DNA of 64,000 bases from an uncultured Lachnospiraceae bacterium. Lineage in GTDB: Bacteria; Bacillota; Clostridia; Lachnospirales; Lachnospiraceae. How positions within the stretch are numbered: position 1 is the stretch's first letter; each line of letters opens with the position of its first letter. Positions 8,682-17,374 of this stretch are shown here, piece by piece. Under the pieces are notes generated by a model. It was not told where the DNA came from, did no database searches, and saw only the letters and a program-made list of their open reading frames with translations. The position numbers and the translations under genes were made by a program. The stretch spans positions 52,598 through 116,597 of the forward strand of contig CAJTRL010000004.1 in NCBI GenBank assembly GCA_910578715.1. The letters are read 5' to 3'.

Positions 8682-10355
8682 TTACTGATTCAAAGAATCA
8701 ACAATCTGCTGTGACCATGCAGCGCCGCCGTCAGCTTCAAACTTCGCATAACCTTCTTCGATGGTCATTTCGCCCATAGCAACCTTTGCAACGATTTCGT
8801 TCTTCAGGGTTGTAAGGTCACCGTTGTACTCTGCCATAGCGTCCGTACTCGGAATCAGGTCTGCCGTTACACAGTTTGCAGCAAACAGTTCCGCAGATGC
8901 CTTAGCTTCCGGAGCAGTTGTCTGCTCTGCCGGGTCGTTAGCCAGCTCAACGAGTGCAAGCGCCGGGTCAATATGAGCTTTTGTATACTGCGTACCAGGT
9001 GTTTCAAGGTTATCTAACATATGGAATTCGCCTTCAGCGTAAACCTTTTCTTTAGATTCGCCTTTATCGTTTGTTTCGCCTGCATATAATGTTTCAGCAG
9101 CAGTTGACCAGTGTGTGCCTTCTACACCGTATGTGAAGAGGAACTGTACATCCCCCCCGTCCTGCATCGCTTCGATGAAGTATTTGAATACGCCTTCAGG
9201 GTTCTCACAGGTAGATGTGATACACCATGTCGGAGGAATACGGTCAAGGTATGCGCCAACTTCCGCAATCGGAGGAAGCGCTACCAGCTCGCTGTCAAGT
9301 TCGTTGTTCTCAAGGTTGTTCTTCAGGTTAGAAGCCCATGTGCCTGCCCAGTAAGTAAATACACCGAAGTTATCGCTGTAGAATTTGTTACGGCAGTCAC
9401 CTGTACCGTTTGTCAGAGTCGTCGGGTCAATTACGCCCTTCGCATAAGCGTCAGCCAGTCTCTCAAGAGCTGCTTTCATAGCGTCCTCTGTAAAGCCGTC
9501 CGCATAGGTTCCATCTTCTTTCAGGTAGAAGCTCGGATGAGCGTCCTGATAGAACTCAGGCAGATAGTTGATATAAGGAGCTTCGTTTCCGATGAAACCA
9601 GCCGCCGTTACACCGAATGTATTTCCGTTCGTGCCGTCGCCGTCCGGGTCACCTGTTGTGAATGCTTCCAGCATTGCAAGGTATTCTTCATAGTTGGTCG
9701 GTGCGCTTGTGATACCGCAGTTGTCCATCCATGCTTTCTTAACGTAGGTAACACATCCGTTACCACGGGTTGTAGGCATACCATACAGTCTGCCGTCCAG
9801 CTTAACGCCTTCAACAACGCCCGCGCCGCCGTGAGCTTCCTGTCTTGCTTTCAGTTCGGAATTTTCCCACGCATCTGTCATATCCCAGAGTACGCCTTCA
9901 GCAGCATATGCTGAATAATATGTACTGGAAAGAATGATTACATCCGGCCAGTCGCCGCTTGCGATTGTCTGGCCAACGTTGTCGTAATAAGCATCGTGGT
10001 CAGGCTGGATAACATTTACTTTAATTCCTGTCAGTTCCTGGAACTTCGCCCAGAACTGTTCCTGTCCGTTCTCTTTTGTGAAAACAGTACCATCAATCAT
10101 GATGGTGATTTCTTCCGGTTTCTCAACATCGTCTGCTGCCGGTTCTGCTTCTGCCTGTGTGTTGTCTGCTGCTGCGGTATTGTCTGCTGCAGCTGTGTTG
10201 TCGGTGCTGCTCGTATCTGTCGTAGCCGTATTATCGGTAGTCGCTGCGGAATCAGTATTGGTTGTAGATGAGCTGTCCGCATTACCGCCGCCGCATCCTA
10301 CTAAGGACGCTGTCATAGCAGCAACCATGAACAAAGAAATAATTTTCTTTTTCAT
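8682..10355 (-). CDS. ABC sugar-binding lipoprotein (LplA-type)
   Basis: 557 aa. Signal peptide and lipobox LVGCGGG place the mature Cys near residue 21. A Ser/Thr/Ala/Asp-rich tether of about 50 residues follows, then a large family-1 solute-binding fold from about residue 80 (EITIMIDGTVFTKENGQEQF). The length is typical for LplA/YtcQ-class receptors of oligosaccharides. AAGGAGG precedes the ATG. It is the first gene of the importer operon, with a clear promoter at 10418-10446. Cargo is inferred from the pectin context. Confidence 0.93.
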   Translation of the reverse strand: MKKKIISLFMVAAMTASLVGCGGGNADSSSTTNTDSAATTDNTATTDTSSTDNTAAADNTAAADNTQAEAEPAADDVEKPEEITIMIDGTVFTKENGQEQFWAKFQELTGIKVNVIQPDHDAYYDNVGQTIASGDWPDVIILSSTYYSAYAAEGVLWDMTDAWENSELKARQEAHGGAGVVEGVKLDGRLYGMPTTRGNGCVTYVKKAWMDNCGITSAPTNYEEYLAMLEAFTTGDPDGDGTNGNTFGVTAAGFIGNEAPYINYLPEFYQDAHPSFYLKEDGTYADGFTEDAMKAALERLADAYAKGVIDPTTLTNGTGDCRNKFYSDNFGVFTYWAGTWASNLKNNLENNELDSELVALPPIAEVGAYLDRIPPTWCITSTCENPEGVFKYFIEAMQDGGDVQFLFTYGVEGTHWSTAAETLYAGETNDKGESKEKVYAEGEFHMLDNLETPGTQYTKAHIDPALALVELANDPAEQTTAPEAKASAELFAANCVTADLIPSTDAMAEYNGDLTTLKNEIVAKVAMGEMTIEEGYAKFEADGGAAWSQQIVDSLNQ

Positions 10356-10394
10356 AAAAACCTCCTTAAAAATGTAAATAATTTTTCTTTAGAT

Positions 10395-10408
10395 ATGATT
10401 GCAATCAT
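10395..10408. promoter_or_regulatory. 14-bp palindromic operator candidate at the importer start point
   Basis: ATGATTGCAATCAT is its own reverse complement. It begins about three bases past the predicted transcription start of the importer promoter, the classic position for a repressor site. The cognate regulator is not evident; it does not match the LacI-type sites near 21.4-21.7 kb. Confidence 0.6.
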
Positions 10409-10417
10409 CTGTATCCT

Positions 10418-10446
10418 ATTATATAACTATAAGAAGGTTCTGTCAA
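10418..10446 (-). promoter_or_regulatory. Sigma-A promoter of the pectin ABC operon
   Basis: On the minus strand TTGACA (10441-10446), a 17-base spacer and TATAAT (10418-10423): a perfect consensus match. Start point expected near 10411, giving a leader of about 55 bases to the binding-protein ATG. Confidence 0.88.
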
Positions 10447-10474
10447 AGCATTTTTTCGATTTTAAGCTATAAAA

Positions 10475-12850
10475 TCATATTTTAAACACTGAAATTTCAG
10501 ACTTTAATTCCTGCATATTATCTCCGAGCATATCGGCGGTTCTGTTCAGGTTCTCAACGTTGGCAAGAAGCCGTCCCGCAATGTCCTTTACCTTCTCCGC
10601 CCGGTCAGCCGTTTCCTCGATAATGTTGGAAATATTCTGAACGCCCTGAACCGTATCGCTCCGCTCCGCATCGGCCTTTTCCATGCTTGTTACAATTTCT
10701 TCCAGTCCTCCCGCAAGCATATTCATCTGCTTACGCATATCGCCGAACACCTTGATTACCTGCTCGACCGCCTCGGTCTGCAAATCCACCATCTTCTGCG
10801 CCTGCTGCGCATTCTGTACGCTGCTTTCCGTCTGGCTCATAATGTGCGACACGTTTCTCTGGATTTCTCCCGCCGCCTTGGCCGAATCATCTGCCAGCTT
10901 CCGGATTTCCTCCGCAACGACCGCAAACCCTCTTCCGGCATCTCCCGCTCTCGCCGCCTCAATCGACGCATTCAGCGAAAGGAGATTCGTCTGCTCGGAA
11001 ATGGAAGTAATCGTCTCAACAAAGGAATTGATAATTTCGTATTCTTTTTTCAGCGATTCTATGCTGCTGCCCACTTCGGAAGTAATCTCCGTCGTCGTAT
11101 GCGCGCGTTCGCCAAGAAGCTGCACATATTCTATCCCGCGGTTAATCATCATTTCGTTCTCGCCCACAAGCGCTTCCACTTTTTCGATGACCCTGTTGAC
11201 TTCCTGAAGCTCATTGGATAAAGTATCTGTCCGCGCCACACATTCCAGCGCGTTTTCCGACTGTCTGCCGATTCCTTCATGAATTTCCTCAATCGCCCGT
11301 GTAATATCCTGTGAACAGTCGTTAATTACTTCCGAAACCTCTTCCACGCTGCCTGCCGATTTCTCCAGTTCGTTCGTCGCATTCGTTACTTTGTTGACCA
11401 GATTTTTCGTATTGGTAATCATATTGGTCGCGGAATCCGCAAGACTCTGAAATTCGTCGCGGCTCTTCGCTTCCACCGTAACCGTCAGGTCGCCCTTTGC
11501 CACTTCTCCAAATCTTCTGGAAAAACGGGACATATTTGCCTGAATGCCTCCCGCCACCATGACACCGACAATCAGCGCGACGATGCAGGCAAGAATGGTG
11601 AGCACAACGGTAGTCGTTTTGATTTCCTGTGCCTGGCTCGTTACAACATCCATCGGCACCAGCGCGCATACGGTAATATCCTCTATACTTTCGCTTCTGC
11701 TGTAAAAAAACAGATAGGAATCGTCATGAAATTTGATTTCCGCAGAGCCCTGAAGCTGTTCCGCACTGATGTTATTGTAAAAGTCCTGCCCGAAGAAGAC
11801 CTGTTCGCCTTCCGCAAGAACACTGTCCTGTCCTTCCTCCAGCTGTTCTACGATAATCTCCCTGCCGTTTTCGGTGACAAATCCGATGATACTGCCCTCT
11901 CCCAGGTCAACGCCTTCAAGAAGATTTTTGATTTCGGCGCTTTTAATGTCAATGACAACGCATCCGTTCTTGGACCTGCTCAGGATTTCAAATGCCATAA
12001 TATAATCTTTTTCCTGCAGCTTCAGCTTTTCATCCATAAGCGGATGGAAATCTATCCAGCTTTCGATATTCTTGTCCCGCATTACCTGTTCTTTGTATTC
12101 ATCATAAAAACCATCCGAGCTTGCACCGTTAGCCGTAGTGATAACATTGGAGCCGCTCCGCGGAATAATATGCAGATTATTGATAAACGGAATGGAAGTG
12201 CTGGACGATATCATATCCGTATCGATGCCCTTCATAATTTCCTTTAACTCGATTGGGGATTCCACCGTTCCCTGAAGATATTTTCCAACGTCTCCGTCGA
12301 AAGCGTATTTCAGCCCCTCGGCCTTGATAAAATCACAGCTCATTTCTATGTATTCTTTGGACATCGCAATCGTCTGCAGCGTCGATTCCTGGAATTTCTC
12401 CTGCAGCCCTTCCGCCGCTTTCTGATAGGCAGAAACCCCGATGACAATCATAAACGCAATGGGAACAAGAAAACAGATGACAATCTTATTTCGGATGCCG
12501 AGCAGCCGGAAACCGGAAGAACTCTTCGGTTTTCCCTTCGCATCGTCTCTGTTTTCTTTTCCAGCCCGGTTCCTTTCGGCCTTCTTTGTGTCTTTTCCGG
12601 ACTGCTTCTTTTCAGCCTTTTTCATTTCTTTTCCGGCCTGTTTTTTTTCAGCCTTTTTCATTTCTTCTCCGGCCTGTTTTTTTTCAGCCTTTTTCATTTC
12701 CTTCTCGGCCCGTTTCTTTTCTTTTTCAGCCCGTTTCTTTTCTTTCTCCACATCCCTGGCTTTTTTCTCCGGCTTGCGCACAGCCGTTCTCTTTTCCTCT
12801 ATTTCGGTTCCGCCCCTTATTGCTTTTGCGGATTCGTCTTTTTTCATCAT
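10475..12850 (-). CDS. Methyl-accepting chemotaxis protein with Lys/Glu-rich N-terminal extension
   Basis: 791 aa from the ATG at 12850 (AGGAGG about 12 bases upstream); the longer frame opens with TTG. The first 100 residues are highly charged and repetitive (units such as EMKKAEKKQAG) and precede the first membrane span (KIVICFLVPIAFMIVIGV). Then follow a roughly 270-residue extracellular sensor, a second span, a HAMP domain (FGEVAKGDLTVTV) and a signalling domain with the conserved hairpin tip around EQTNLLSLNASIEAARAG. It would signal through CheA/CheW to flagella or related outputs. Lying directly upstream of a pectin importer in the same orientation, it might sense pectic sugars, but that is inference. 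The N-terminal repeat is unusual. Confidence 0.92.
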   Translation of the reverse strand: MMKKDESAKAIRGGTEIEEKRTAVRKPEKKARDVEKEKKRAEKEKKRAEKEMKKAEKKQAGEEMKKAEKKQAGKEMKKAEKKQSGKDTKKAERNRAGKENRDDAKGKPKSSSGFRLLGIRNKIVICFLVPIAFMIVIGVSAYQKAAEGLQEKFQESTLQTIAMSKEYIEMSCDFIKAEGLKYAFDGDVGKYLQGTVESPIELKEIMKGIDTDMISSSTSIPFINNLHIIPRSGSNVITTANGASSDGFYDEYKEQVMRDKNIESWIDFHPLMDEKLKLQEKDYIMAFEILSRSKNGCVVIDIKSAEIKNLLEGVDLGEGSIIGFVTENGREIIVEQLEEGQDSVLAEGEQVFFGQDFYNNISAEQLQGSAEIKFHDDSYLFFYSRSESIEDITVCALVPMDVVTSQAQEIKTTTVVLTILACIVALIVGVMVAGGIQANMSRFSRRFGEVAKGDLTVTVEAKSRDEFQSLADSATNMITNTKNLVNKVTNATNELEKSAGSVEEVSEVINDCSQDITRAIEEIHEGIGRQSENALECVARTDTLSNELQEVNRVIEKVEALVGENEMMINRGIEYVQLLGERAHTTTEITSEVGSSIESLKKEYEIINSFVETITSISEQTNLLSLNASIEAARAGDAGRGFAVVAEEIRKLADDSAKAAGEIQRNVSHIMSQTESSVQNAQQAQKMVDLQTEAVEQVIKVFGDMRKQMNMLAGGLEEIVTSMEKADAERSDTVQGVQNISNIIEETADRAEKVKDIAGRLLANVENLNRTADMLGDNMQELKSEISVFKI
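12542..12754 (-). repeat. Tandem repeat encoding Lys/Ala/Glu-rich segment of the chemoreceptor
   Basis: Roughly three copies of a 36-bp unit plus shorter 21-bp units encode KKAEKKQAG-type repeats in the cytoplasmic N-terminus. Unit lengths are multiples of three, so copy-number change would keep the frame. Confidence 0.75.
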
Positions 12851-12929
12851 AACAGCCCTTGTCCTCCTTCTTCCGTTCTGTCTTCCACGATTAAATCGCA
12901 AATTTTATATTTCAGGCACTAATAGAATT

Positions 12930-12935
12930 ATTATA
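12930..12935 (-). promoter_or_regulatory. Probable -10 element of the chemoreceptor gene
   Basis: TATAAT on the minus strand with TTTCAA 17 bases upstream; leader would be about 73 bases. The -35 match is poor, and no flagellar sigma-28-like motif was recognised. Confidence 0.4.
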
Positions 12936-13101
12936 CAATATTTTTATTTGATTTGAAACATTTTTCGTAAGAATTACCATTTTAAGCGATAGGAATCCCA
13001 TTTTGAATATGCTACAATAGACCTGAAGAACTTTACAAAACCATACGGCCCGAAGTTCTGGCATATTAAAATGCCGCATAAGCGGCGGAATGAGAGGAAT
13101 T

Positions 13102-14562
13102 ATGCAAAAGCTGACATTTGAAAAAACTTCCCCGGAAGCCGTCGGCGTTCCGGGAGAATCCGTCATCCGGTTTACAAAGCGGCTCTCCGCGCGCCGGATT
13201 CCCATGCACAGTCTGCTCCTGATGCGGCACGACAGACTGTTTTTTGAAGGATACTATGCCCCCTGTAAGGCGGACACGCTGCACCGCATGTTCTCCATCA
13301 GCAAAAGTTTTACTTATATTGCCGTCGCTCTGCTTGCGGAAGAGGGAAAACTTTCCCTGGACGACCCGATTGTCCGGCACTTCCCGGAAAAGCTCCCGGA
13401 GCAGGTGCATCCCTGGATTGCCGCAATGACCATCAAAGACATGCTGATGATGCGTTCCTGTCATGCGGCCACCACCTACAAACTCAATCCTGACGCCGAC
13501 TGGGTGGAAAGTTATTTTACGACGCCGCCGACGCATCCGGCAGGAACGCTTTTTCACTATGACACTTCCGCGCCGCACACGCTCTGCGCGCTGGTGGAAA
13601 AAATGACCGGCCTTTCCATGCTCGATTATCTGAAAAAGAAGCTCGCTCCCCTGGGTCTTTCGGAAGAATCCTATATGGTCAGAGACCCCTTTGGCGTTTC
13701 GATGGGCGGTTCCGGGCTTGTGGCCCTCCCGATGGATATGTTGAAATTCGGCTATTTCATCGCCCACAAAGGGCTGGTTCTGGGCAGGCAGCTGCTTTCC
13801 GCATCGTATATCGACATGGCGGTGTCCCATTTAAGCGACACCTGTGTTACCGCGCCCGTTCCGAGCGAAGCGCAGGGGTACGGCATGCAGTTCTGGCGCA
13901 GCGCGCATAACGGTTATACTTGTTACGGCATGGGCGGCCAGCTCATCATTTTCCTCCCGGATTATGACCTGATTTGTGTTACGACCGCCGATACACAGGA
14001 TGTCCAGGGCGGCAATCAGCAGATTTACGACGCTCTTTACGAAGAAATTCTCCCGTACATACAGGATAATGTCCTTCCTGACAGCCCGGAAACATCGCTT
14101 CTTCTCGAGGAAACCTCTTCCCGCCTCCGTCTGGAGCCCTTACAGGGAAGCCGCACATCCGATATCGCGGATAAAGTGAACGGCAAAACCTTCTTTGTCC
14201 GTACCGGAACACCAGGCAGCGTCTCCGGGTTTGAAAATTTCACCATCCGCTTCGAACGGACTTTGGACGGTCAGGATGTCGGCACCCTCTCTTTTCTCCA
14301 CAGACAGAGGCCCTGTTCGCTCCGCTTCGGTCTGGGCAATATGCAGACCGGCACTTTCCCGCTTTACAATCTGCACTATGCGGCAAGCGGGACATGGCTT
14401 CCGGACGGCACTTTTTATATCATGGCGCATATCATCGATTCCTATGTCGGCAGCGTGCATTTCCAACTGGCATTCGGGAAAGATGACCTGACCGTTTTCC
14501 TCCGCAAAAAGGAGGAAAGCCTGTTCCAGGAATTTAACGGCCATCTGTACTGTACGCCGTAA
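13102..14562 (+). CDS. Serine hydrolase of the beta-lactamase / penicillin-binding fold
   Basis: About 486 aa. Residues 40-350 carry the class-C-like fold: FSISKSFT gives the S-x-x-K motif (S69, K72 counting from the upstream ATG at 13090). A Tyr follows in HYDTSAPHTL where Y-x-N is usual, so the Asn is replaced. YGMGGQL lies near the expected third motif. The last 150 residues are a separate C-terminal domain. Such proteins are esterases, D-amino peptidases or amidases rather than true beta-lactamases. No signal peptide is seen. The ATG at 13102 follows GAGAGG and is preferred over 13090. It is transcribed alone and divergently from the chemoreceptor. Substrate unknown. Confidence 0.85.
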   Translation: MQKLTFEKTSPEAVGVPGESVIRFTKRLSARRIPMHSLLLMRHDRLFFEGYYAPCKADTLHRMFSISKSFTYIAVALLAEEGKLSLDDPIVRHFPEKLPEQVHPWIAAMTIKDMLMMRSCHAATTYKLNPDADWVESYFTTPPTHPAGTLFHYDTSAPHTLCALVEKMTGLSMLDYLKKKLAPLGLSEESYMVRDPFGVSMGGSGLVALPMDMLKFGYFIAHKGLVLGRQLLSASYIDMAVSHLSDTCVTAPVPSEAQGYGMQFWRSAHNGYTCYGMGGQLIIFLPDYDLICVTTADTQDVQGGNQQIYDALYEEILPYIQDNVLPDSPETSLLLEETSSRLRLEPLQGSRTSDIADKVNGKTFFVRTGTPGSVSGFENFTIRFERTLDGQDVGTLSFLHRQRPCSLRFGLGNMQTGTFPLYNLHYAASGTWLPDGTFYIMAHIIDSYVGSVHFQLAFGKDDLTVFLRKKEESLFQEFNGHLYCTP

Positions 14563-14600
14563 TCTGTATTGCACGCCGTATTTGTACTGCATGCCGTAAA
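14545..14600. repeat. Three imperfect 18-19-bp tandem copies across the stop codon
   Basis: Copies start at 14545, 14564 and about 14583, each resembling CTGTACTGTACGCCGTAA. The first encodes the last residues and stop of the serine hydrolase; the others repeat that end in the 3' gap. Confidence 0.75.
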
Positions 14601-14608
14601 ATGAATCC

Positions 14609-14647
14609 GGCGTGAAAGAGATTGCATTGACAAATCTTTTTCACGCC
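14609..14647. terminator. Bidirectional terminator between convergent genes
   Basis: Arms 14609-14623 and 14633-14647 (GGCGTGAAAGAGATT with one mismatch) and a nine-base loop. A short T-run follows on the plus strand (14653-14657) and TTTT on the minus strand. It separates the serine hydrolase from the convergent epimerase. Confidence 0.75.
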
Positions 14648-14665
14648 GAAAATTTTTCAACACGC

Positions 14666-15502
14666 TTATGCTTCATTCCAAAGTTTCTGTATATAGCTTC
14701 TGGCTGCTTCCGCATTTTCGGGAACCGTATTTTCCAGTGTTACATGAATGTACGGCTTTTCTTTTTTGATGAACCGGATAATATCCGTATAGTCCATTTC
14801 TCCCGTGCCCGCCGCGACGGAAACCAGTTCTCCGTTTTCCACCACAAAATCTTTGATGTGCACAACCGCGATATCGTTTCCAAGCGTTTCAATGGCTTCC
14901 CGGATAATCTGTTCCCGGTTCCGGTAATTATTTAAGTCCAGCAAGTTCACCGGGTCAAAAATTATCTGGAGGTTCGGGGATGCTGTTTCATCCAGCACCC
15001 GTCTTGCCCGCTGCGGATTGCATACGATATGCTTATATACCGGCTCGATTGCAAAAATGACCCCCATTTTCTCAGCATATTCCACGACCGGCCGCAAGTT
15101 TTTGATAAAAATCTGCAGAGCCTCTTCGGAGTGATTGCGTTCCTCAAACTTGTACGCTTCGTTGACGGCTCCCGTTTCCGTGCCCACCACACCCGCACCG
15201 AGCAGAGAAGCGAATCGGATATGCGAAAGATACCGGTTCCTGATTTTCTGAAGACTTTCTTCGTTCGGATTTGCCAGGTTCAGGTAGCATCCGAGCACTG
15301 CAATATCGATGCCCGCTTCCGCAAACAGATTTTTTAAATAGCACGCAAATCCCGGCGTCAGCGCACTGTCCGCCACAGAATATTCGGAAATCACTTTGGA
15401 AAGCGCCAGATGTCCGCAGACAAATCCCTGCTCCGCCGCAATCTGCAGCCGCTCCGGGAGCGGCGCCTTTTTAATATCATGTAAACGTATACCCAGCTGC
15501 AT
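14666..15502 (-). CDS. Sugar-phosphate isomerase/epimerase-like TIM-barrel protein
   Basis: 278 aa AP-endonuclease-2-type TIM barrel. Likely metal ligands are in AIEPVYKH, IIFDPVNLLD, VVHIKDF and HVTLEN. The family includes xylose isomerase-like epimerases and hydroxypyruvate isomerases. It starts 87 bases after the GH28 gene and is probably cotranscribed with it, suggesting a step in uronate or pectin-sugar metabolism. The exact reaction is not deducible. Confidence 0.82.
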   Translation of the reverse strand: MQLGIRLHDIKKAPLPERLQIAAEQGFVCGHLALSKVISEYSVADSALTPGFACYLKNLFAEAGIDIAVLGCYLNLANPNEESLQKIRNRYLSHIRFASLLGAGVVGTETGAVNEAYKFEERNHSEEALQIFIKNLRPVVEYAEKMGVIFAIEPVYKHIVCNPQRARRVLDETASPNLQIIFDPVNLLDLNNYRNREQIIREAIETLGNDIAVVHIKDFVVENGELVSVAAGTGEMDYTDIIRFIKKEKPYIHVTLENTVPENAEAARSYIQKLWNEA

Positions 15503-15588
15503 TATTGTTCCCCATCCTTTCTCCGCAGAACTTCATTGCTTTCAGCCTTGCGTTTTTATGCCCTGACCGTATTTTTCTCCCGACCCGG

Positions 15589-17160
15589 TCAGCTCTGCTT
15601 TAATTCTTCCACACCCTCAAGTTCAAGCGGCTCTCCGAGCGCGCCTTCGATTACCACATTTTCCAGAATCAGCTGCTTCACATTAACCGCATGGATTCCT
15701 TTCTTTGAACACGCTTCCACGCCGGCCGACATAATCGGCACGTCTTTTTTTGCATCTTTCGCAAAAGAAATGGAGCAGTTCTTCATTTCAATTTTTTCAA
15801 TTTTCTGCTCCGGCAGTCCTTCAAAAAAGATTGCCGCCACATGGCAGTTTTCCGCACGGATATTCTCGAACAGGAAATGTTTTAATGCCGGCGTTCTCTC
15901 ATCCACCGGAAACGCTTCTCTCGACTGCACGTATTCCGTCTTCCCGTCAGGGTCACAGAAGTAAAAAGCATTGGCGGCAAAAGGCGTCATCACGTTATCC
16001 ATTTCAATATCCCGGAATACGATTTCATCCAGAACCGAATCTTCGCCGCGCCCGCGCCTTGTCTTAATCCGAAGTCCCCTGTCCGTATGGGAAAAGCGGC
16101 ACTTTTCCACAACCATGCCGCGCACGCCCGCGCCGATTTCGCTTCCAACCGTTACCGCACCGTGCCCGTTCTCCATCAGGCAGTGGCAGACATGAATGTT
16201 CTCGGAAGCTCTTTTATATTTTCTGCCCATGTACACTTTTCCGGACTTGACCGCGATGCAGTCGTCTCCCAGCGAAAAGTGCACGCCCATAATCTCCACG
16301 TTCTTGCAGGATTCCGGGTCCAGTCCGTCGGTGTTCGGCGATTTCTGCGGATTACGCACTTTCAGATTTGCAAATAAAAGGTCGTCGCTGAAAAAAGGAT
16401 GGATGACCCACGCCGGACTGTTCCGGAAGGTTATCCCCTGAACCTGTATCCGCTTACATTGGTTTAAAAACAGCATTCGCGGCCGGAAAGCTCCAACCCT
16501 CACTTTCGGATTGTGCCACCAGTTTTCCTCCGAAGCGCATCCGTTGATAATCCCTTCCCCGTACAGTTTTACATCGGACACGCCGATTCCCGAAACGATT
16601 CCGGCAAACATCGGCAGCGGATTTCCTTCCCATGTGCCGAGATGATATTCATCCTTTTCATCGTAGCTCTCAATTCTTCCGGGAAATTTCGCAAAGCGGT
16701 TTCTGTCGGTTTCCGCAAGCAGCTCCGCGCCTTTTGCGATTTCCAGACTGATTCCGCTTTTCAGAAAAATACTTGTAATTTTATATTTTCCTTTCGGAAT
16801 CAGAACGCGGCTCTTCGGCGGACAGGCCATGATTGCCGCCTGGATAAACCCGGTATCGTCCGACAGGCCATCCCCGGCGGCTCCCAGTTCCCTGACATTT
16901 ATCGTAACAAATTCCTCGTCCGTCCGGAAAGAAATGCTCCCCGCATCCGTTCCGTCTTCTTTCCGAACATCGAGCGTATATGATGTATCCGGTTTCAAAT
17001 CAAAAAGACTGGTAACGACGGTTTCCGCCGTCCCTCGTTCCACGCCATTCAATAACATATGATATTTTTCTTTCGTTTCGTAAGTCCCGCCGTCGTTCAG
17101 TTCCAGTGTGGCGCTTCGCGCCGTAATCATAATCAGCCGAATCTCCATGATAACCCCCAT
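15589..17160 (-). CDS. GH28 polygalacturonase (exo-type, intracellular)
   Basis: 523 aa. An N-terminal Fn3-like domain (about 1-80) is followed by a right-handed beta-helix. All GH28 signatures are present: NTDGLD (N276-D281), GDDC (D299/D300), NGHG (H333) and RIKT (R364-K366). It hydrolyses alpha-1,4-galacturonan. The Fn3-plus-helix layout and lack of signal peptide match exo-polygalacturonases that trim imported oligogalacturonides to galacturonate, feeding uxaC/B/A next door. The start may be 17160 (AGAAAGGAT) or the Met four codons later (GGGGG six bases upstream). Confidence 0.94.
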   Translation of the reverse strand: MGVIMEIRLIMITARSATLELNDGGTYETKEKYHMLLNGVERGTAETVVTSLFDLKPDTSYTLDVRKEDGTDAGSISFRTDEEFVTINVRELGAAGDGLSDDTGFIQAAIMACPPKSRVLIPKGKYKITSIFLKSGISLEIAKGAELLAETDRNRFAKFPGRIESYDEKDEYHLGTWEGNPLPMFAGIVSGIGVSDVKLYGEGIINGCASEENWWHNPKVRVGAFRPRMLFLNQCKRIQVQGITFRNSPAWVIHPFFSDDLLFANLKVRNPQKSPNTDGLDPESCKNVEIMGVHFSLGDDCIAVKSGKVYMGRKYKRASENIHVCHCLMENGHGAVTVGSEIGAGVRGMVVEKCRFSHTDRGLRIKTRRGRGEDSVLDEIVFRDIEMDNVMTPFAANAFYFCDPDGKTEYVQSREAFPVDERTPALKHFLFENIRAENCHVAAIFFEGLPEQKIEKIEMKNCSISFAKDAKKDVPIMSAGVEACSKKGIHAVNVKQLILENVVIEGALGEPLELEGVEELKQS

Positions 17161-17186
17161 ATCCTTTCTGCTTTTCTTAAAAAGAA

Positions 17187-17217
17187 AAGGCGGCAGTTAC
17201 TTTTTCTGTCGCCTTTA
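17187..17217 (-). terminator. Probable terminator downstream of the uxaB-uxaA-SDR operon
   Basis: AAAGGCGGCAG pairs with CTGTCGCCTTT (one G-U) around nine bases. On the minus strand a T-rich stretch (CTTTTCTTTTTAAG) follows. It lies just before the GH28 gene. Confidence 0.6.
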
Positions 17218-17241
17218 TAATTCTTATATCTCAACCGTCCC

Positions 17242-17365
17242 GAAGTTCTCACTCCGTCTGACAGAATCGCTCCGAGGCGATTCTGTCCAACGAGAAAGGC
17301 TCGCTCCGCGAACCGTTAGAACTTCTTGTCGCTTCGCCCTCCGGCGAAACGACTTTAGAAGTTCT
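17242..17365. other. Structured intergenic element with alternative pairings
   Basis: GACAGAATCGC (17260-17270) pairs perfectly with 17277-17287. GAAGTTCT occurs at 17242-17249 and 17358-17365, and its complement AGAACTTC at 17318-17325 can pair with either. A third hairpin (17320-17363) nests GTCG/CGAC and TTCGCC/GGCGAA. The whole 124 bases form competing stem-loops after the SDR gene. It could be a REP-like extragenic element or a regulatory RNA structure; no known family was recognised. Confidence 0.6.
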
Positions 17366-17374
17366 TCTCGTTCT

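Noticed and set aside
9111..9914. 267-codon plus-strand open frame opposite the sugar-binding protein
   Set aside because: Cys/Val/Arg-rich shadow frame without start signals; the minus-strand lipoprotein is certain.
12586..12852. Phe/Ser-rich plus-strand frame resembling a membrane protein
   Set aside because: It is the complement of the Lys/Glu repeats of the chemoreceptor.
13102..14562. True class C beta-lactamase / antibiotic resistance gene
   Set aside because: The Y-x-N motif is altered, there is no signal peptide, and a non-lactamase C-terminal domain is present; general serine hydrolase is safer.
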